A DNA stretch of 64,000 nucleotides from Sphingomonas phyllosphaerae (GCA_036946405.1 JAQIJC010000001.1:1371001-1435000), one strand, 5' to 3'. Shown: positions 45,093 to 54,834, counted from the stretch's first letter. Program-made: numbers and translations. Notes: generated by a model not told the origin, from the sequence alone.

Positions 45093-47978
45093 ATGCGCAC
45101 CTCACTCAAATTATGTCTGCTGCTCGGAAGCATTCTGGCAGGCGCGCCTGCACTGGCGCAGACAGGCTCCGCGCCAGAGGTGCCGGCGACGGTCCCGCAG
45201 GACCAGACGCCGATGGCCGCCGCGGTCGGCGAGGAGAATGCGACCGTAGCCCCCGCGGCTCCGGCCGCCGGCGAGGACATCGTCGTCACCGGGATCCGCG
45301 CCAGCCTCAGTTCCTCTGCGCAGGTCAAGCGCGACGCCAACCAGATCGTCGACTCGATCACCGCCGTCGACGTCGGCAAGTTCCCCGACGCCAACATCGC
45401 CGAGTCGCTGCAGCGGATCACCGGTGTCGCGATCGACCGCTCGGGCGGTGAGGGGCAGTTCATCACCGTTCGCGGGCTCGGGCCGGAGTTCAACACCGTG
45501 CTGGTCAATGGCCGCGTGATGGCCACCGACAATTCGGGGCGTGAATTCTCATTCGACGTGCTGTCGTCGAACATGATCCAGCGGACCGACGTCTTCAAAT
45601 CGCCGGTGCCGGAGTTGCAGGAAGGCGGGATCGGGGCGACGGTCAACATCGTCACCGCACGCCCGCTGGAAGGGCGCGGCGGGTTCCACGCGGCGGCGCA
45701 GATCGGCGGCATCTACGACCGCTCGCGCGATCGGATCACGCCGGATCTTGCAGCGACCGTATCGTACGCCAACCCGGACAAGACGTTCGGCGTGCTGCTC
45801 GCCGGCTCCTATACCAAGCGTCAGAGCCAGACCGATCAGATCGCGGTCGATGGCTGGATCAACGGACGTCCCGATATCGTCCAGACGATCGGCGGCGTGC
45901 CGACGCTGATTACCGGCAGCGACCCGCGCTATCCGGTGACCGGCAACGCCAACCTGCCGCAGAGCGTCTATTACCAGCGTGCGCAAGAAGAACGCGAGCG
46001 CATCAACCTTTCCGGCGCGGTGCAGTTCAGGCCCACCGACACGCTGGAAATCACGGTCGACGGCATCTACTCACGCTTCAACATCTCGGGCGTGACGCGG
46101 CGGCTCGATAACTTCATGGCCGCGCCTTATTTCGAGCCGACGTTCGACAGCAGCAATACCGCCACCGGCCTGACGATGCTGGGACGCGATTTCATCGCCG
46201 CGAACCCGCAATTCCTGGCGGACAACCCCGGATTGACCAACAACGGCGTCAACGCCAAGGTCGACCACGTCTACAACACGATGAATCGCAGGTCGGACAG
46301 TTACCAGATCGGCGGAAACATCAAATGGAACCCGACCGACAACGTCGAATTGCGTTTCGATGCGTCGACGACCGGAGCCAATCGTACCTCGCCCAACGCC
46401 TATCTCGTCTATGGCGCGCTACTGCCCTACAGCTATCAATTCTCGCTGGACGGCGGGAAGGGCATTCCGTCGATCTCCTACGACAACAGCATCATCAACA
46501 ACCCGGACCTGATGCGGCTCCACTATATGGGGATCGACGCCAATCGCACGCGCGACCGTGGGTCCGAATATCATTTCGACAGCAAGTGGACCGTAGACGG
46601 CTCGATCCTGCGCAACGTCACGCTGGGCGGTTCCTATACCGAGCGGCGCAAGATCAATCGCCAGTTCAACAACAGCGACACCAGTTGCACCTATTGCGGT
46701 TATCAGGTGCCGATCGCGTCGGGTTTGCTCCAGCCGTATGAATGGGGCGATCTGCTGGGCGGCGGGCAGAACATCCCGCCGTCGTTGTTCCAGGTCGATC
46801 CGGAGGCGTTCCTCGCCTATCTGAACGACCCGGCGACGCTGAGCATTCCGTCGAACGGCCGGACGCCCGCAGAACAGGCAGCGTTCGCGGCGCAGGTGCA
46901 GGCGTTGCCCGGCGGCCCGTTCGGTGTGCGCGAGCAATTGCGTGGCACCGTCAACGTGCAGGAGCGGCTGACCGCAGGCTATATCAGCATGCAGTTCGGC
47001 GGCGAACGCTGGACCGGCAACGCCGGCGTGCGGGTGATCCGTACGCAGGTGCTGTCCTCCGGCTTCGACACGCCGGTCACCGGCATCGCCAACACGCCGG
47101 GCGACGACACGCTGCAATACAGTTATGGCCCGGCGACCGCGATCGCGGTGCGCAGCAGCTACGTCAACGCGCTGCCTTCGGCCAATATCAAGTATAATCT
47201 GACTGAGAAACTGATCGCGCGCGGCGCCTTTTCGCAGACGATCACGCGACCGACGCTGACCGATCTGGGCGTCAACAACGATTACGGCGGCCGTATCGCG
47301 GTGCCGCTGTCGTCGGGCGGCAATCCCAGTCTGCTGCCGTTCCGGTCGACCAATTACGACCTGTCGCTGGAATGGTATCTGTCGCGCGTCAGCTACATCA
47401 GCGTCGGCGGGTTCTACAAGGATCTGTCGGACTTCCTCGAGCTCCAGACGCTGCCGGTCGAGCGCTTCGGCCGGATCTATCAGGACACGCGCACGCGCAA
47501 CGGCCAGAGCGGCACGATCAAGGGCGTCGAGGTCGGCGGTCAATATTCGTTCGATGCGCTCGGCGGGTTCGTCGGCGGCTTCGGCCTGACCGGCAACTAT
47601 ACCTACGTCGCCAGCACCGCCGAGCGTGACCAGACGCTCGCCGATTTCCAGTGCGGCTATAATGGCCTGTCTCCGCATTCGGCGAACGGAAGTGTCTTCT
47701 ACGAGAAGTACGGGATTTCGGCGCGTGTGTCGTACAACTGGCGCTCGGATTACCTTCGCAATTGTCGCGATAGCCAATCGCGCCCGCGCAATCGCTCGTC
47801 CTACGGCCAGCTCGACTTCAACGTCTCCTACGATCTCACGCCCAACTTCCAGGTCTATGTGCAAGGGGTGAACGTGACCAACCAGTTCATCGACGAATGG
47901 TCGGTCATCAAGGAGCGCTATCTGCTGCAGCAGGAAACGGGTGCGCGCTATAACTTCGGTGTACGCGCCAAATTCTAG
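45093..47978 (+). CDS. TonB-dependent receptor, carbohydrate-type
   Basis: A 961-aa outer-membrane receptor: signal peptide (cut near ALAQ), TonB box region DIVVTGIRASLSSS, the plug domain (IVDSITAVDVGKFPDANIAE; GVAIDRSGGEGQFITVRGLG) and a 22-strand barrel ending in GARYNFGVRAKF with the terminal Phe. Receptors of this plug type in sphingomonads and Caulobacter import oligosaccharides. GH43 and GH92 genes 2-3 kb downstream support a glycan substrate. AGAGGA precedes ATG 45093. The 250 bp upstream show no operator that I can assign. Confidence 0.92.
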   Translation: MRTSLKLCLLLGSILAGAPALAQTGSAPEVPATVPQDQTPMAAAVGEENATVAPAAPAAGEDIVVTGIRASLSSSAQVKRDANQIVDSITAVDVGKFPDANIAESLQRITGVAIDRSGGEGQFITVRGLGPEFNTVLVNGRVMATDNSGREFSFDVLSSNMIQRTDVFKSPVPELQEGGIGATVNIVTARPLEGRGGFHAAAQIGGIYDRSRDRITPDLAATVSYANPDKTFGVLLAGSYTKRQSQTDQIAVDGWINGRPDIVQTIGGVPTLITGSDPRYPVTGNANLPQSVYYQRAQEERERINLSGAVQFRPTDTLEITVDGIYSRFNISGVTRRLDNFMAAPYFEPTFDSSNTATGLTMLGRDFIAANPQFLADNPGLTNNGVNAKVDHVYNTMNRRSDSYQIGGNIKWNPTDNVELRFDASTTGANRTSPNAYLVYGALLPYSYQFSLDGGKGIPSISYDNSIINNPDLMRLHYMGIDANRTRDRGSEYHFDSKWTVDGSILRNVTLGGSYTERRKINRQFNNSDTSCTYCGYQVPIASGLLQPYEWGDLLGGGQNIPPSLFQVDPEAFLAYLNDPATLSIPSNGRTPAEQAAFAAQVQALPGGPFGVREQLRGTVNVQERLTAGYISMQFGGERWTGNAGVRVIRTQVLSSGFDTPVTGIANTPGDDTLQYSYGPATAIAVRSSYVNALPSANIKYNLTEKLIARGAFSQTITRPTLTDLGVNNDYGGRIAVPLSSGGNPSLLPFRSTNYDLSLEWYLSRVSYISVGGFYKDLSDFLELQTLPVERFGRIYQDTRTRNGQSGTIKGVEVGGQYSFDALGGFVGGFGLTGNYTYVASTAERDQTLADFQCGYNGLSPHSANGSVFYEKYGISARVSYNWRSDYLRNCRDSQSRPRNRSSYGQLDFNVSYDLTPNFQVYVQGVNVTNQFIDEWSVIKERYLLQQETGARYNFGVRAKF

Positions 47979-48048
47979 TTTCGGTATTTGGCTGGGAATG
48001 CCGCGAAGTGGCAGGTCCCACCCGAGTCCGATTTGCTTGTACTTGTTG

Positions 48049-48085
48049 GCGGCCCGGCTTCTTGGTGGAAGCCGGGCCGCTTTCC
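48049..48085 (+). terminator. Terminator of the TonB receptor gene
   Basis: A perfect 13-bp stem, GCGGCCCGGCTTC with its complement and loop TTGGTG, is followed by TTTCC. It lies about 70 bp past the receptor stop. Confidence 0.75.
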
Positions 48086-48099
48086 GACTGTTCGATGAC

Positions 48100-48696
48100 C
48101 TATTTGTTTCTCGGCAAGTGCGATGGATCGAAACCCTTGCCGAAATTGAACACGCGGATCGGGCCGACATCGATCACCTGCTTGTCGCCGGCGAGGTGCA
48201 CGGTTGCCTGGGTGGTGCCCGCCGCATAGGCTTCGTTGGCGGTTCCCACCGCATAATATTGCGCCCATTGATTGGTGATCGCCGCGTGGTCGGTAACGAT
48301 CGTCGCATAGGCGGGCGCGGGTCCGCCGATGCCGTAGAAGGGCAGGGTCACGGTCTCGCCGTCCTTGAGATCGGGCGCGCGCAGGTAGATCGCGACATAG
48401 AGGACGTCCCCGGCGGAAACTGCCTTCGGCAGCGGCATGCCGACACCGGCATCCCATGCATTCGCGCCCTTCTTGGTGATCGTCACCCGGGTGGCCGGAT
48501 AACCCTTCGGTCCCTCCGTATCGAGCAACACGCTCTTCTGGTTCGGTCCATAGGCTGACCATGGCGCCAGCGGATTGTTGACGATCTTGTCGCCCAGCCC
48601 GCCTGGCGTGGGTGCGGTCGGCGGAGCGGTGGTCGTCTGTGCTACGGAGAGGCTCGCCGACAGCGCCGCGAACGATCCCGCCAAAAGCCACTTCAT
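48100..48696 (-). CDS. Exported carbohydrate-binding-module-like protein
   Basis: A 198-aa protein with signal peptide (MKWLLAGSFAALSASLSVAQ), a short Thr/Pro linker and a single beta-sandwich of about 150 residues resembling galactose-binding or CBM4/9 domains (APWSAYGPNQKSVLLDTEGP; ITNQWAQYYAVGTAN). No catalytic motif. It probably binds the glycan used by the adjacent receptor and hydrolases. A GGGAGGGG site precedes ATG 48696. It converges with the receptor terminator. Confidence 0.78.
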   Translation of the reverse strand: MKWLLAGSFAALSASLSVAQTTTAPPTAPTPGGLGDKIVNNPLAPWSAYGPNQKSVLLDTEGPKGYPATRVTITKKGANAWDAGVGMPLPKAVSAGDVLYVAIYLRAPDLKDGETVTLPFYGIGGPAPAYATIVTDHAAITNQWAQYYAVGTANEAYAAGTTQATVHLAGDKQVIDVGPIRVFNFGKGFDPSHLPRNK

Positions 48697-48832
48697 GTCG
48701 CCCCTCCCTGCCTGCCAACCGTCAGCGGCTCTCACGGCCGCTGCATCGATAGCATCATAGATCAGTCTGGCCGTAAAGTGCTTTGCTGCCTGGCGTTTGC
48801 GCCGCGTGAGAGGGTTTTTCGGAAGCCGTTAT

Positions 48833-49228
48833 CTAACGCACCTCGCGCCGACGCATCGGCATGGCGTCGATCGTTTCCTCGAGGGTCGCCGCGGCGATGG
48901 GCCGTGTCTGGCGGAGCTTCGTCCCGCCATCCTTGCCGATCAAAACGACCGCAAAGCGGTCACGCGGCACATCATAGCGCGTCCGCAACGTTGCGGACGT
49001 GTCGCTGACGCCGACCACCGTGTTGCCGATGATCTCGACGAGGTGCAGGTCGCGATCCTTGGCTGCCGCCCTCCAGCGCGCCATGATGAGACGCTGTTGC
49101 CGGAGCGAGGCGTCCTGTTCGGACGGTGCCGAAACGATCAGGACTCGCCGCTCCCACTGCAATGCCGAGATGCTCGTCGATGCCACCGCTGCCAAGGTCA
49201 GCGTGGTCAGCAGGGGTGGCATCATCAT
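48833..49228 (-). CDS. DUF4174-like exported protein
   Basis: A 131-aa protein with an N-terminal hydrophobic segment (MMMPPLLTTLTLAAVAST) and the DUF4174 pattern: WERRVLIVSAPSEQDASLRQQ, then FAVVLIGKDGGTKLRQ and a final IDAMPMRR. The thioredoxin-like fold of the family lacks cysteines here. The function is unknown. Start ATG 49228 begins a run of three Met codons, so 49225 and 49222 are alternatives. Confidence 0.78.
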   Translation of the reverse strand: MMMPPLLTTLTLAAVASTSISALQWERRVLIVSAPSEQDASLRQQRLIMARWRAAAKDRDLHLVEIIGNTVVGVSDTSATLRTRYDVPRDRFAVVLIGKDGGTKLRQTRPIAAATLEETIDAMPMRRREVR

Positions 49229-49654
49229 GTACGGCGCAACGCACCACCGTGGGTGTCGGTTCACCAGTAATTGGCGCGACGCGCATCCACTTCGCAACCA
49301 ATCGGCCGCCCCGGTGCACGCAGCCACAGCAAACCGGCCGTTACCGCTATCCTGACATGCATCAAATGATTGTTTAAATGTCTTTATTTCGATTTTGTAA
49401 TTGACAAGTTATTTTCGTTATTGCCACAGGAGGCGCGTCGCAGCGACAAGACGAGTGCGCCCCATTGGGCGAACACTGGCGCCGGATCACGAGCGCGACG
49501 TCGACCGCGACGTTGCAGAGAACCGGTTGCAAGCTGAAGCGCGGCCGGCATCAGGGAGAGGTCGACTGTCCGATCTTCGTTATCGACCGGGAGGGTCCGG
49601 GCGCGGCCTGGTGACGTTCCTGCTCGCCACCGCCGGCATCAACATCGTCGCGAC

Positions 49655-49861
49655 CGCGCAGGTAGCATCACGCCGACGCTGGCGCCGCGCGAGGCGATTG
49701 TGAATACCCACTCCGACCAGACGTGGACCTATCGCGCCTCGGTCATCAACCTCACCAAGTCGGAACAGCGCCAGCATCTCGGCAACAACACCGACGCGCG
49801 GTTCATCTCGAACGTCTATTCCGGTCGTCGGCCCTATGTCGGCGTGTCGTACAAGTTCTGA
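49655..49861 (+). pseudogene. C-terminal remnant of a TonB-dependent receptor
   Basis: The last 68 codons in this frame end in RQHLGNNTDARFISNVYSG, RRPYVGVSYKF and a stop, which is how TonB-receptor barrels end (final aromatic strand with terminal Phe). No start codon or barrel precedes it. About 45 bp upstream, in another frame, LVTFLLATAGINIVATAQ looks like a receptor signal peptide, suggesting a large internal deletion plus frameshift. The rest of the roughly 700-bp interval from 49229 to 49930 holds no other gene I can support. GH43 follows 69 bp later. Confidence 0.7.
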
Positions 49862-49930
49862 CTTACGATATCCTTCCCCCACCTGGGTGCCGCGGTGTGG
49901 CCACCCACTTTTTTCGAAACGGGGTCGTTG

Positions 49931-50995
49931 ATGGCAAGGTCTTCGATGAATCGCTGCGTTAAGGCGTCGCTGGCGATGGGCGCTGCGCTGCTTTCGGCGA
50001 GCGCGCTTTGGGCCAGCAATCCGATCGTCCCCGGCTGGTATGCCGATCCGGAAATCCGCATGTTCGGCGGCAAATACTGGATCTATCCGACCTATTCGGA
50101 CGATCCCGCCGTACCCGCCACGCCCTCGCGCTTCTCCGCGCAGCAACGCGAGGACCGCAAGCGGCGGATGGTGCGGCCGTCCTATGCCAAGCAGACGTTC
50201 CTCGACGCGTTTTCGTCCCCCGATCTGATCCATTGGACGAAGCACCGGCGTGTGCTCGACGTCGAGAATATCGCCTGGGCGTCCTATGCGGTCTGGGCCC
50301 CGTCGGCGATCGAGGTGAACGGGCGCTATTATCTGTTCTTCAGCGCCAACGACATCCAGAGCGATCGCGAAGTCGGCGGCATCGGCGTCGCCGTCAGCGA
50401 CCGGCCCGGCGGCCCGTTCCGCGATGTCCTCGGCAAGCCACTGATCGGCGCGTTCCACAATGATGCGCAGCCGATCGATCCCTTCGTGTTCCGCGACGAC
50501 GACGGGCAGGTCTATCTCTATTACGGCGGCTGGAAACACTGCAACGTCGTGCGGCTGTCCGCCGATCTGTCGATGGTCGAAAAGCATCCCGATGGCACGA
50601 CCTTCAAGGAAATCACGCCACCCGGCTATGTCGAGGGATCGTTCGTCATCAAGCGCAAGGGCGTCTATTATCTGATGTGGTCGGAGGGCGGGTGGACCGG
50701 TCCGGATTACCGCGTCGCTTATGCGACCGGTGCCTCACCGACCGGACCGTTCACGAAGCGCGGCACGATCCTCGCGCAGGACATGCAGGTCGCGCGCGGG
50801 GCCGGGCACCATTCGGTGGTCAACGTGCCGGGCAGCGACGACTGGTACATCGTCTACCATCGCCGCCCGTTGAACGACGACAAGGGTGAGCATCGCCAGA
50901 TCGCGATCGAGCCGATGCGCTTCGCCGCAGATGGCTCGATCGTGCCCGTCAAGCTGACCGCCACCGGCGTCACCGTGCCGCGACCGCTACGTTGA
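49931..50995 (+). CDS. Glycoside hydrolase family 43 protein
   Basis: A 354-aa exported five-bladed beta-propeller hydrolase of the GH43 clan, with a signal peptide (to about residue 29). Catalytic acids are visible: Asp39 (base) in GWYADPEI, Asp183 in QPIDPFVF (pKa modulator) and Glu235 in YVEGSF (acid). Members cleave arabinose, xylose or galactose from plant or microbial glycans. ATG 49931 gives the signal peptide; 49946 is possible. The stop is 11 bp before the GH92 start. Confidence 0.9.
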   Translation: MARSSMNRCVKASLAMGAALLSASALWASNPIVPGWYADPEIRMFGGKYWIYPTYSDDPAVPATPSRFSAQQREDRKRRMVRPSYAKQTFLDAFSSPDLIHWTKHRRVLDVENIAWASYAVWAPSAIEVNGRYYLFFSANDIQSDREVGGIGVAVSDRPGGPFRDVLGKPLIGAFHNDAQPIDPFVFRDDDGQVYLYYGGWKHCNVVRLSADLSMVEKHPDGTTFKEITPPGYVEGSFVIKRKGVYYLMWSEGGWTGPDYRVAYATGASPTGPFTKRGTILAQDMQVARGAGHHSVVNVPGSDDWYIVYHRRPLNDDKGEHRQIAIEPMRFAADGSIVPVKLTATGVTVPRPLR

Positions 50996-51006
50996 GAGGA
51001 ACAGTC

Positions 51007-53346
51007 TTGAGCAGGAAGCTGACGCGCAAGGGGATCGCGGCGTTGTGCGCGGGGGCGATGATCGCGACCCCGGCGACGAGCGGTGCGCAGGACGCGCCGG
51101 CGGCGGCGATCGATCTGGTCAATCCGTTGATGGGCACCGATTCCAGCTACGAGCTGTCGTACGGCAACACCTATCCTGCGATCGCGCTGCCGTTCGGAAT
51201 GAACGCGTGGACGCCGGTGACCGGCAAGATGGGCGATGGTTGGGGTTATACCTATAGCGCGCATCGCATCAACGGCATCAAGCAGACCCACCAGCCAAGC
51301 CCGTGGATGAACGATTACGCCGCCTTCGCGCTGCTGCCGATGACCGGCGCGCTGAAGGTGAAGGAAGCCGATCGCGCATCGTGGTTCAGCCACAAGGCGG
51401 AGGTCAGCACCGCCTACGGCTACAAGGTGTATCTCGCGGACTATGACGTGACCGCCGAAGTCGCACCGACCGAACGCGCCGCGCAGTTCCACTTTACCTT
51501 TCCGAAGACCGCGCAGGCGCATGTGCTGCTGGACGGCTATGCGGGCGGGTCGATGGTGGCGATCGACCCGTCTCGGCGGCGGATCACCGGCTATGTCCGC
51601 AACAATCATGGCGGCGTGCCCGCCAATTTCCGCAACTGGTTCGTCGCCGAGTTCGACCGCGACTTCACGGTCACGCGTACCTTCGACGGTGCGGGCAAGG
51701 TGACGAATGCGCGCAGCGCGGAGGGCGATCACGTCGGCGCGGTGGTCAGCTTCGCGACGCGGGCGGGCGAGCAGGTGGCGGTGCGCGTCGCCTCGTCGTT
51801 CATCAGCGCGGAACAGGCGCAGCGCAATCTCGATCGCGAGATCGGGCGCGAGACGTTCGAGGCGACACAGGCCAGGGCGAAAGCGGCCTGGACGCGCGAG
51901 CTGGACCGGATCCAAATCGACGATCCGGACATCGACAATCGCCGGACCTTCTACTCGGCGTTCTGGCGCATGTTGCAGTTTCCGCGACAGTTCCATGAGA
52001 TCGACGCACGCGGGCAGCAGGTCCATTACAGTCCCTATGACGGACAGGTGCACGCCGGGCCGCTTTATACCGACAACGGCTTCTGGGACACGTGGCGCGC
52101 GGTGTTCCCCTTCTTCGCACTGATGTATCCCGAGCGTGACGGCGAGATCATGCAGGGGCTGGTCAACACCTACAAGGAATCGGGCTGGCTGCCGGAATGG
52201 GCGAGCCCCGGGCATCGCAGCGTGATGATCGGATCGAACTCGGCCAACCTGATCGCCGATGCGTGGCTGAACGGCGTCCGAGGCTTCGACGTCAACACGC
52301 TTTACGAAGCGATGGTCAAGAACGCGACGACGTCGCAAGGTCGCCCGCGCGACGCCAAGGGCAAGGTGCTGAGCGCGGTCGGGCGGGAAGGCGTCGAACT
52401 GTACAACCAGCTCGGCTACGTTCCGTACGATGTCGGTATCAACGAGAATGCGGCGCGAACGCTGGAATATGCCACCGCCGACTTCTCGCTCTCGCGGCTG
52501 GCCGCCGCGCTCGGCAAGACCGACGATGCGCGCAAATATGCGGCGCAGGCGCAGAATTACCGCAAGCTCTTCGATAGCCGGAGCGGCTGGATGCGCGGGC
52601 GCAACCGCGACGGATCATGGGCGACGCCGTTCAATCCGTACAAATGGGGCGACGCGTTCACCGAGGGCAATTCGGTCCATTACAGCTGGTCGGTGATGCA
52701 GGACGTACAGGGACTGATCGACCTGATGGGCGGCCGCGAGAAGTTCGTCGCACGGCTCGACGCGGTGTTTTCGACGCCGCCGATCTTCGACGACAGCTAT
52801 TACGGGCAGGTCATTCACGAAATCCGCGAGATGCAGATCGTCGACATGGGCCAATATGCGCACGGCAACCAGCCGATCCAGCACATGATCTATCTGTACG
52901 ACTGGGCCGGCGCGCCGTGGAAGGCGCAATTCCATGCGCGCGAGGTGATGCGCAAGCTCTACTCGTCGGCGCCCGATGGCTACCCGGGCGACGAGGACAA
53001 CGGCCAGACCTCCGCGTGGTACGTCTTCTCGGCGCTGGGCTTCTATCCGGTCACGCCGACGGTCGGGCAATATGCGATCGGGAGCCCGCTATTCCGACGC
53101 GCGCGCGTCACGATGCTCGGCGGCAAGGTCCTGACGATCGAGGCTCCGGGCAATGGTCGCGACAACGTCTACATCCAATCGGCGACGCTGAACGGCATCT
53201 CGCACGATCGCCCGTGGCTGGCGCGCGAGGAGCTGCAGGCCGGCGGCACGCTGCGCTTCACGATGGGCGCCACGCCGAACAAGGCATGGGGTGCCCGGCC
53301 AGAGCAGGCGCCGTTCTCGCTGAGCACGGCGAAACGGACGCGATAG
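51007..53346 (+). CDS. Glycoside hydrolase family 92 alpha-mannosidase
   Basis: A 779-aa exported exo-alpha-mannosidase-type protein. GH92 marks are GTDSSYELSYGNTYPA and PFGMNAWTP near the N terminus, IGSNSANLIADAWLNG in the middle, QPIQHMIYLYDW, and the C-terminal GYPGDEDNGQTSAWYVFSALG with the acidic active-site residues. The family is calcium-dependent and acts on mannans or N-glycans. Start TTG 51007 has GAGG 8 nt upstream; TTG 50992 overlaps the GH43 stop. It is in an operon with GH43. Confidence 0.93.
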   Translation: MSRKLTRKGIAALCAGAMIATPATSGAQDAPAAAIDLVNPLMGTDSSYELSYGNTYPAIALPFGMNAWTPVTGKMGDGWGYTYSAHRINGIKQTHQPSPWMNDYAAFALLPMTGALKVKEADRASWFSHKAEVSTAYGYKVYLADYDVTAEVAPTERAAQFHFTFPKTAQAHVLLDGYAGGSMVAIDPSRRRITGYVRNNHGGVPANFRNWFVAEFDRDFTVTRTFDGAGKVTNARSAEGDHVGAVVSFATRAGEQVAVRVASSFISAEQAQRNLDREIGRETFEATQARAKAAWTRELDRIQIDDPDIDNRRTFYSAFWRMLQFPRQFHEIDARGQQVHYSPYDGQVHAGPLYTDNGFWDTWRAVFPFFALMYPERDGEIMQGLVNTYKESGWLPEWASPGHRSVMIGSNSANLIADAWLNGVRGFDVNTLYEAMVKNATTSQGRPRDAKGKVLSAVGREGVELYNQLGYVPYDVGINENAARTLEYATADFSLSRLAAALGKTDDARKYAAQAQNYRKLFDSRSGWMRGRNRDGSWATPFNPYKWGDAFTEGNSVHYSWSVMQDVQGLIDLMGGREKFVARLDAVFSTPPIFDDSYYGQVIHEIREMQIVDMGQYAHGNQPIQHMIYLYDWAGAPWKAQFHAREVMRKLYSSAPDGYPGDEDNGQTSAWYVFSALGFYPVTPTVGQYAIGSPLFRRARVTMLGGKVLTIEAPGNGRDNVYIQSATLNGISHDRPWLAREELQAGGTLRFTMGATPNKAWGARPEQAPFSLSTAKRTR

Positions 53347-53362
53347 CGACATCCGGAGGAGG

Positions 53363-54208
53363 TCAGGCGAGCAGCGCAGACAGCGAGCGGGCGGTGACGA
53401 TGGCGAGAGGCTGACCTGCGGCGATCGCCTGTTCGGCCTTCCGCACTTTCGGATCGGTGCGCAGCCAGGCTTCGTAGCGCGGATCGCCGCCGATCACCAC
53501 CAACGTGGTCGTGCGGCCGATCGAGCTTCGGACGACCCCGCCCGCGGCGGCGATGGCATGCGCCGTCGGGCCGTCGCGTGGTTCGCCGACGATGACCACG
53601 CGCTCCCCGATCAACGGCCCGGAGGACGCAGCCAGCGGGGCCGGACCGGCGGGCAGGGGAGGTGCCATCCAGTCGCCGAGCGACATGCCCGTATGTTCGA
53701 TGGCCCGCACGATCACCCATCCCGCGGCACGCGCATCGCTCAGCGCGTCATGATGGCGGTGTTCGACGCCCAGGAAGCGGGCGAGGCCGCCGAGCTTGTG
53801 GTTGGGCAGATCGGGCCATGCGCGTTTCGCAACGCGAACGCTGTCCAGCCATATGGTCTCGATCTCGGCACAGCCGTGCATTTGGCACGCCGCCGCCAGC
53901 GCGCCCTTGTCGAACATCGAGTGCGCCACCGTGACCGCGCCGGACAGATGCCGGTCGATCACGGCATGGACATGCGCGAAGGTCGGCTGACCGATGACGT
54001 GATGCGCGGCGATGCCATGAATGCGGCTGTTCATCGGATGGAATTCGTCACAGGGATCGAGCAGCGTCTCCCACGCGAACAGCTCGCGCCCATCGCGGAA
54101 GCCGACGATGCCGACCTGACAAATGCTGCTGACGCGCGAGCAGGCGGTCTCGACGTCGATGACGACGAAGTCCGGCGTATCGATCGCCCGGTGCGGCATG
54201 TGGCTCAT
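53363..54208 (-). CDS. DEDDh exonuclease with C-terminal BRCT-like domain
   Basis: A 281-aa protein. The N-terminal DnaQ-type 3'-5' exonuclease (about 10-180) has the acidic quartet: Asp18 and Glu20 in VIDVET, Asp100 in HSMFDKG, and His153 with Asp158 in HHDALSDA. The C-terminal 85 residues (GERVVIVGEPRDGPTAHAI, then GGVVRSSIGRTTTLVVI) look like a BRCT domain, which binds DNA ends or partner proteins. The start overlaps the alkB stop (ATGA). The pair suggests a DNA-repair role; the substrate is unknown. Confidence 0.85.
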   Translation of the reverse strand: MSHMPHRAIDTPDFVVIDVETACSRVSSICQVGIVGFRDGRELFAWETLLDPCDEFHPMNSRIHGIAAHHVIGQPTFAHVHAVIDRHLSGAVTVAHSMFDKGALAAACQMHGCAEIETIWLDSVRVAKRAWPDLPNHKLGGLARFLGVEHRHHDALSDARAAGWVIVRAIEHTGMSLGDWMAPPLPAGPAPLAASSGPLIGERVVIVGEPRDGPTAHAIAAAGGVVRSSIGRTTTLVVIGGDPRYEAWLRTDPKVRKAEQAIAAGQPLAIVTARSLSALLA

Positions 54209-54786
54209 GGCCGTCCCATAGCCTTTCGGCCGCGTTCGGACAGACTGCGCAGCGTGATCGACCAGCGTGTCGCCTCCATTGGCGCGATGCTGTGCTCCCA
54301 CGCGTACCGCGCTTCGCCATGAAGGTGATAGATGCCGCGCGCGGGCAGCGGCAAGGTGCGGCGTGCGAAACCGGTGTCCGAACGGCGACGAAACCGCATC
54401 GCCGCCGCCGCACCCAGGGAGATCCCGACCACATGCTCGAAGTGTGGCCGATCGCGATGCCAGCCGATCCCGGCACCCGGATCGTAGCGGATGAGCAGCG
54501 CCTGTTGCAGGGTGCCGGGTTCGAGACCGGCGAAGCGCTCGGCACGATCACGGATTTGTGCCAGCCATTCGGGTAGCGGATCGGTCGCGGCGAGCGCGCC
54601 CTTGTCGAAATCATAGTGGATGCCGAAGCTGTGGGTCAGCCGTTTGCCTTCCCAGCCCTGGAACCGGAACGGCAACAGGTTCAGCGCATCGATCGCCGCA
54701 GCGAGGTCGCGTTCCTCGGCCGCCGTGACGACGTCGTCTGCCGCTGCGAGGCCGGCAAGAAGCGGGGCATCGAAGAGATCACGCAT
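54205..54786 (-). CDS. AlkB-type 2-oxoglutarate/Fe(II) dioxygenase
   Basis: A 193-aa demethylase-like protein. The Fe(II) triad is His110-x-Asp112 in GWHRDRPHFEH and His165 in YAWEHSI; Arg174 and Arg180 in RWSITLR bind 2-oxoglutarate. AlkB homologues repair alkylated bases. ATG 54786 gives the family N terminus; a longer reading to 54837 covers the terminator hairpin. It is the first gene of a two-gene unit with the exonuclease-BRCT gene. Confidence 0.87.
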   Translation of the reverse strand: MRDLFDAPLLAGLAAADDVVTAAEERDLAAAIDALNLLPFRFQGWEGKRLTHSFGIHYDFDKGALAATDPLPEWLAQIRDRAERFAGLEPGTLQQALLIRYDPGAGIGWHRDRPHFEHVVGISLGAAAAMRFRRRSDTGFARRTLPLPARGIYHLHGEARYAWEHSIAPMEATRWSITLRSLSERGRKAMGRP

Positions 54787-54795
54787 CCGGCGCGC

Positions 54796-54834
54796 CCATA
54801 AAGCGAAGGGCCGCCCCGTCAGGAGCGGCCCTTC
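54796..54834 (-). terminator. Leftward terminator behind a 24-codon ORF
   Basis: GAAGGGCCGC (54805-54814) pairs perfectly with GCGGCCCTTC (54825-54834); on the minus strand it is followed by GCTTTATG. The only leftward candidate upstream is the mini-ORF at 54861-54935. Confidence 0.6.
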
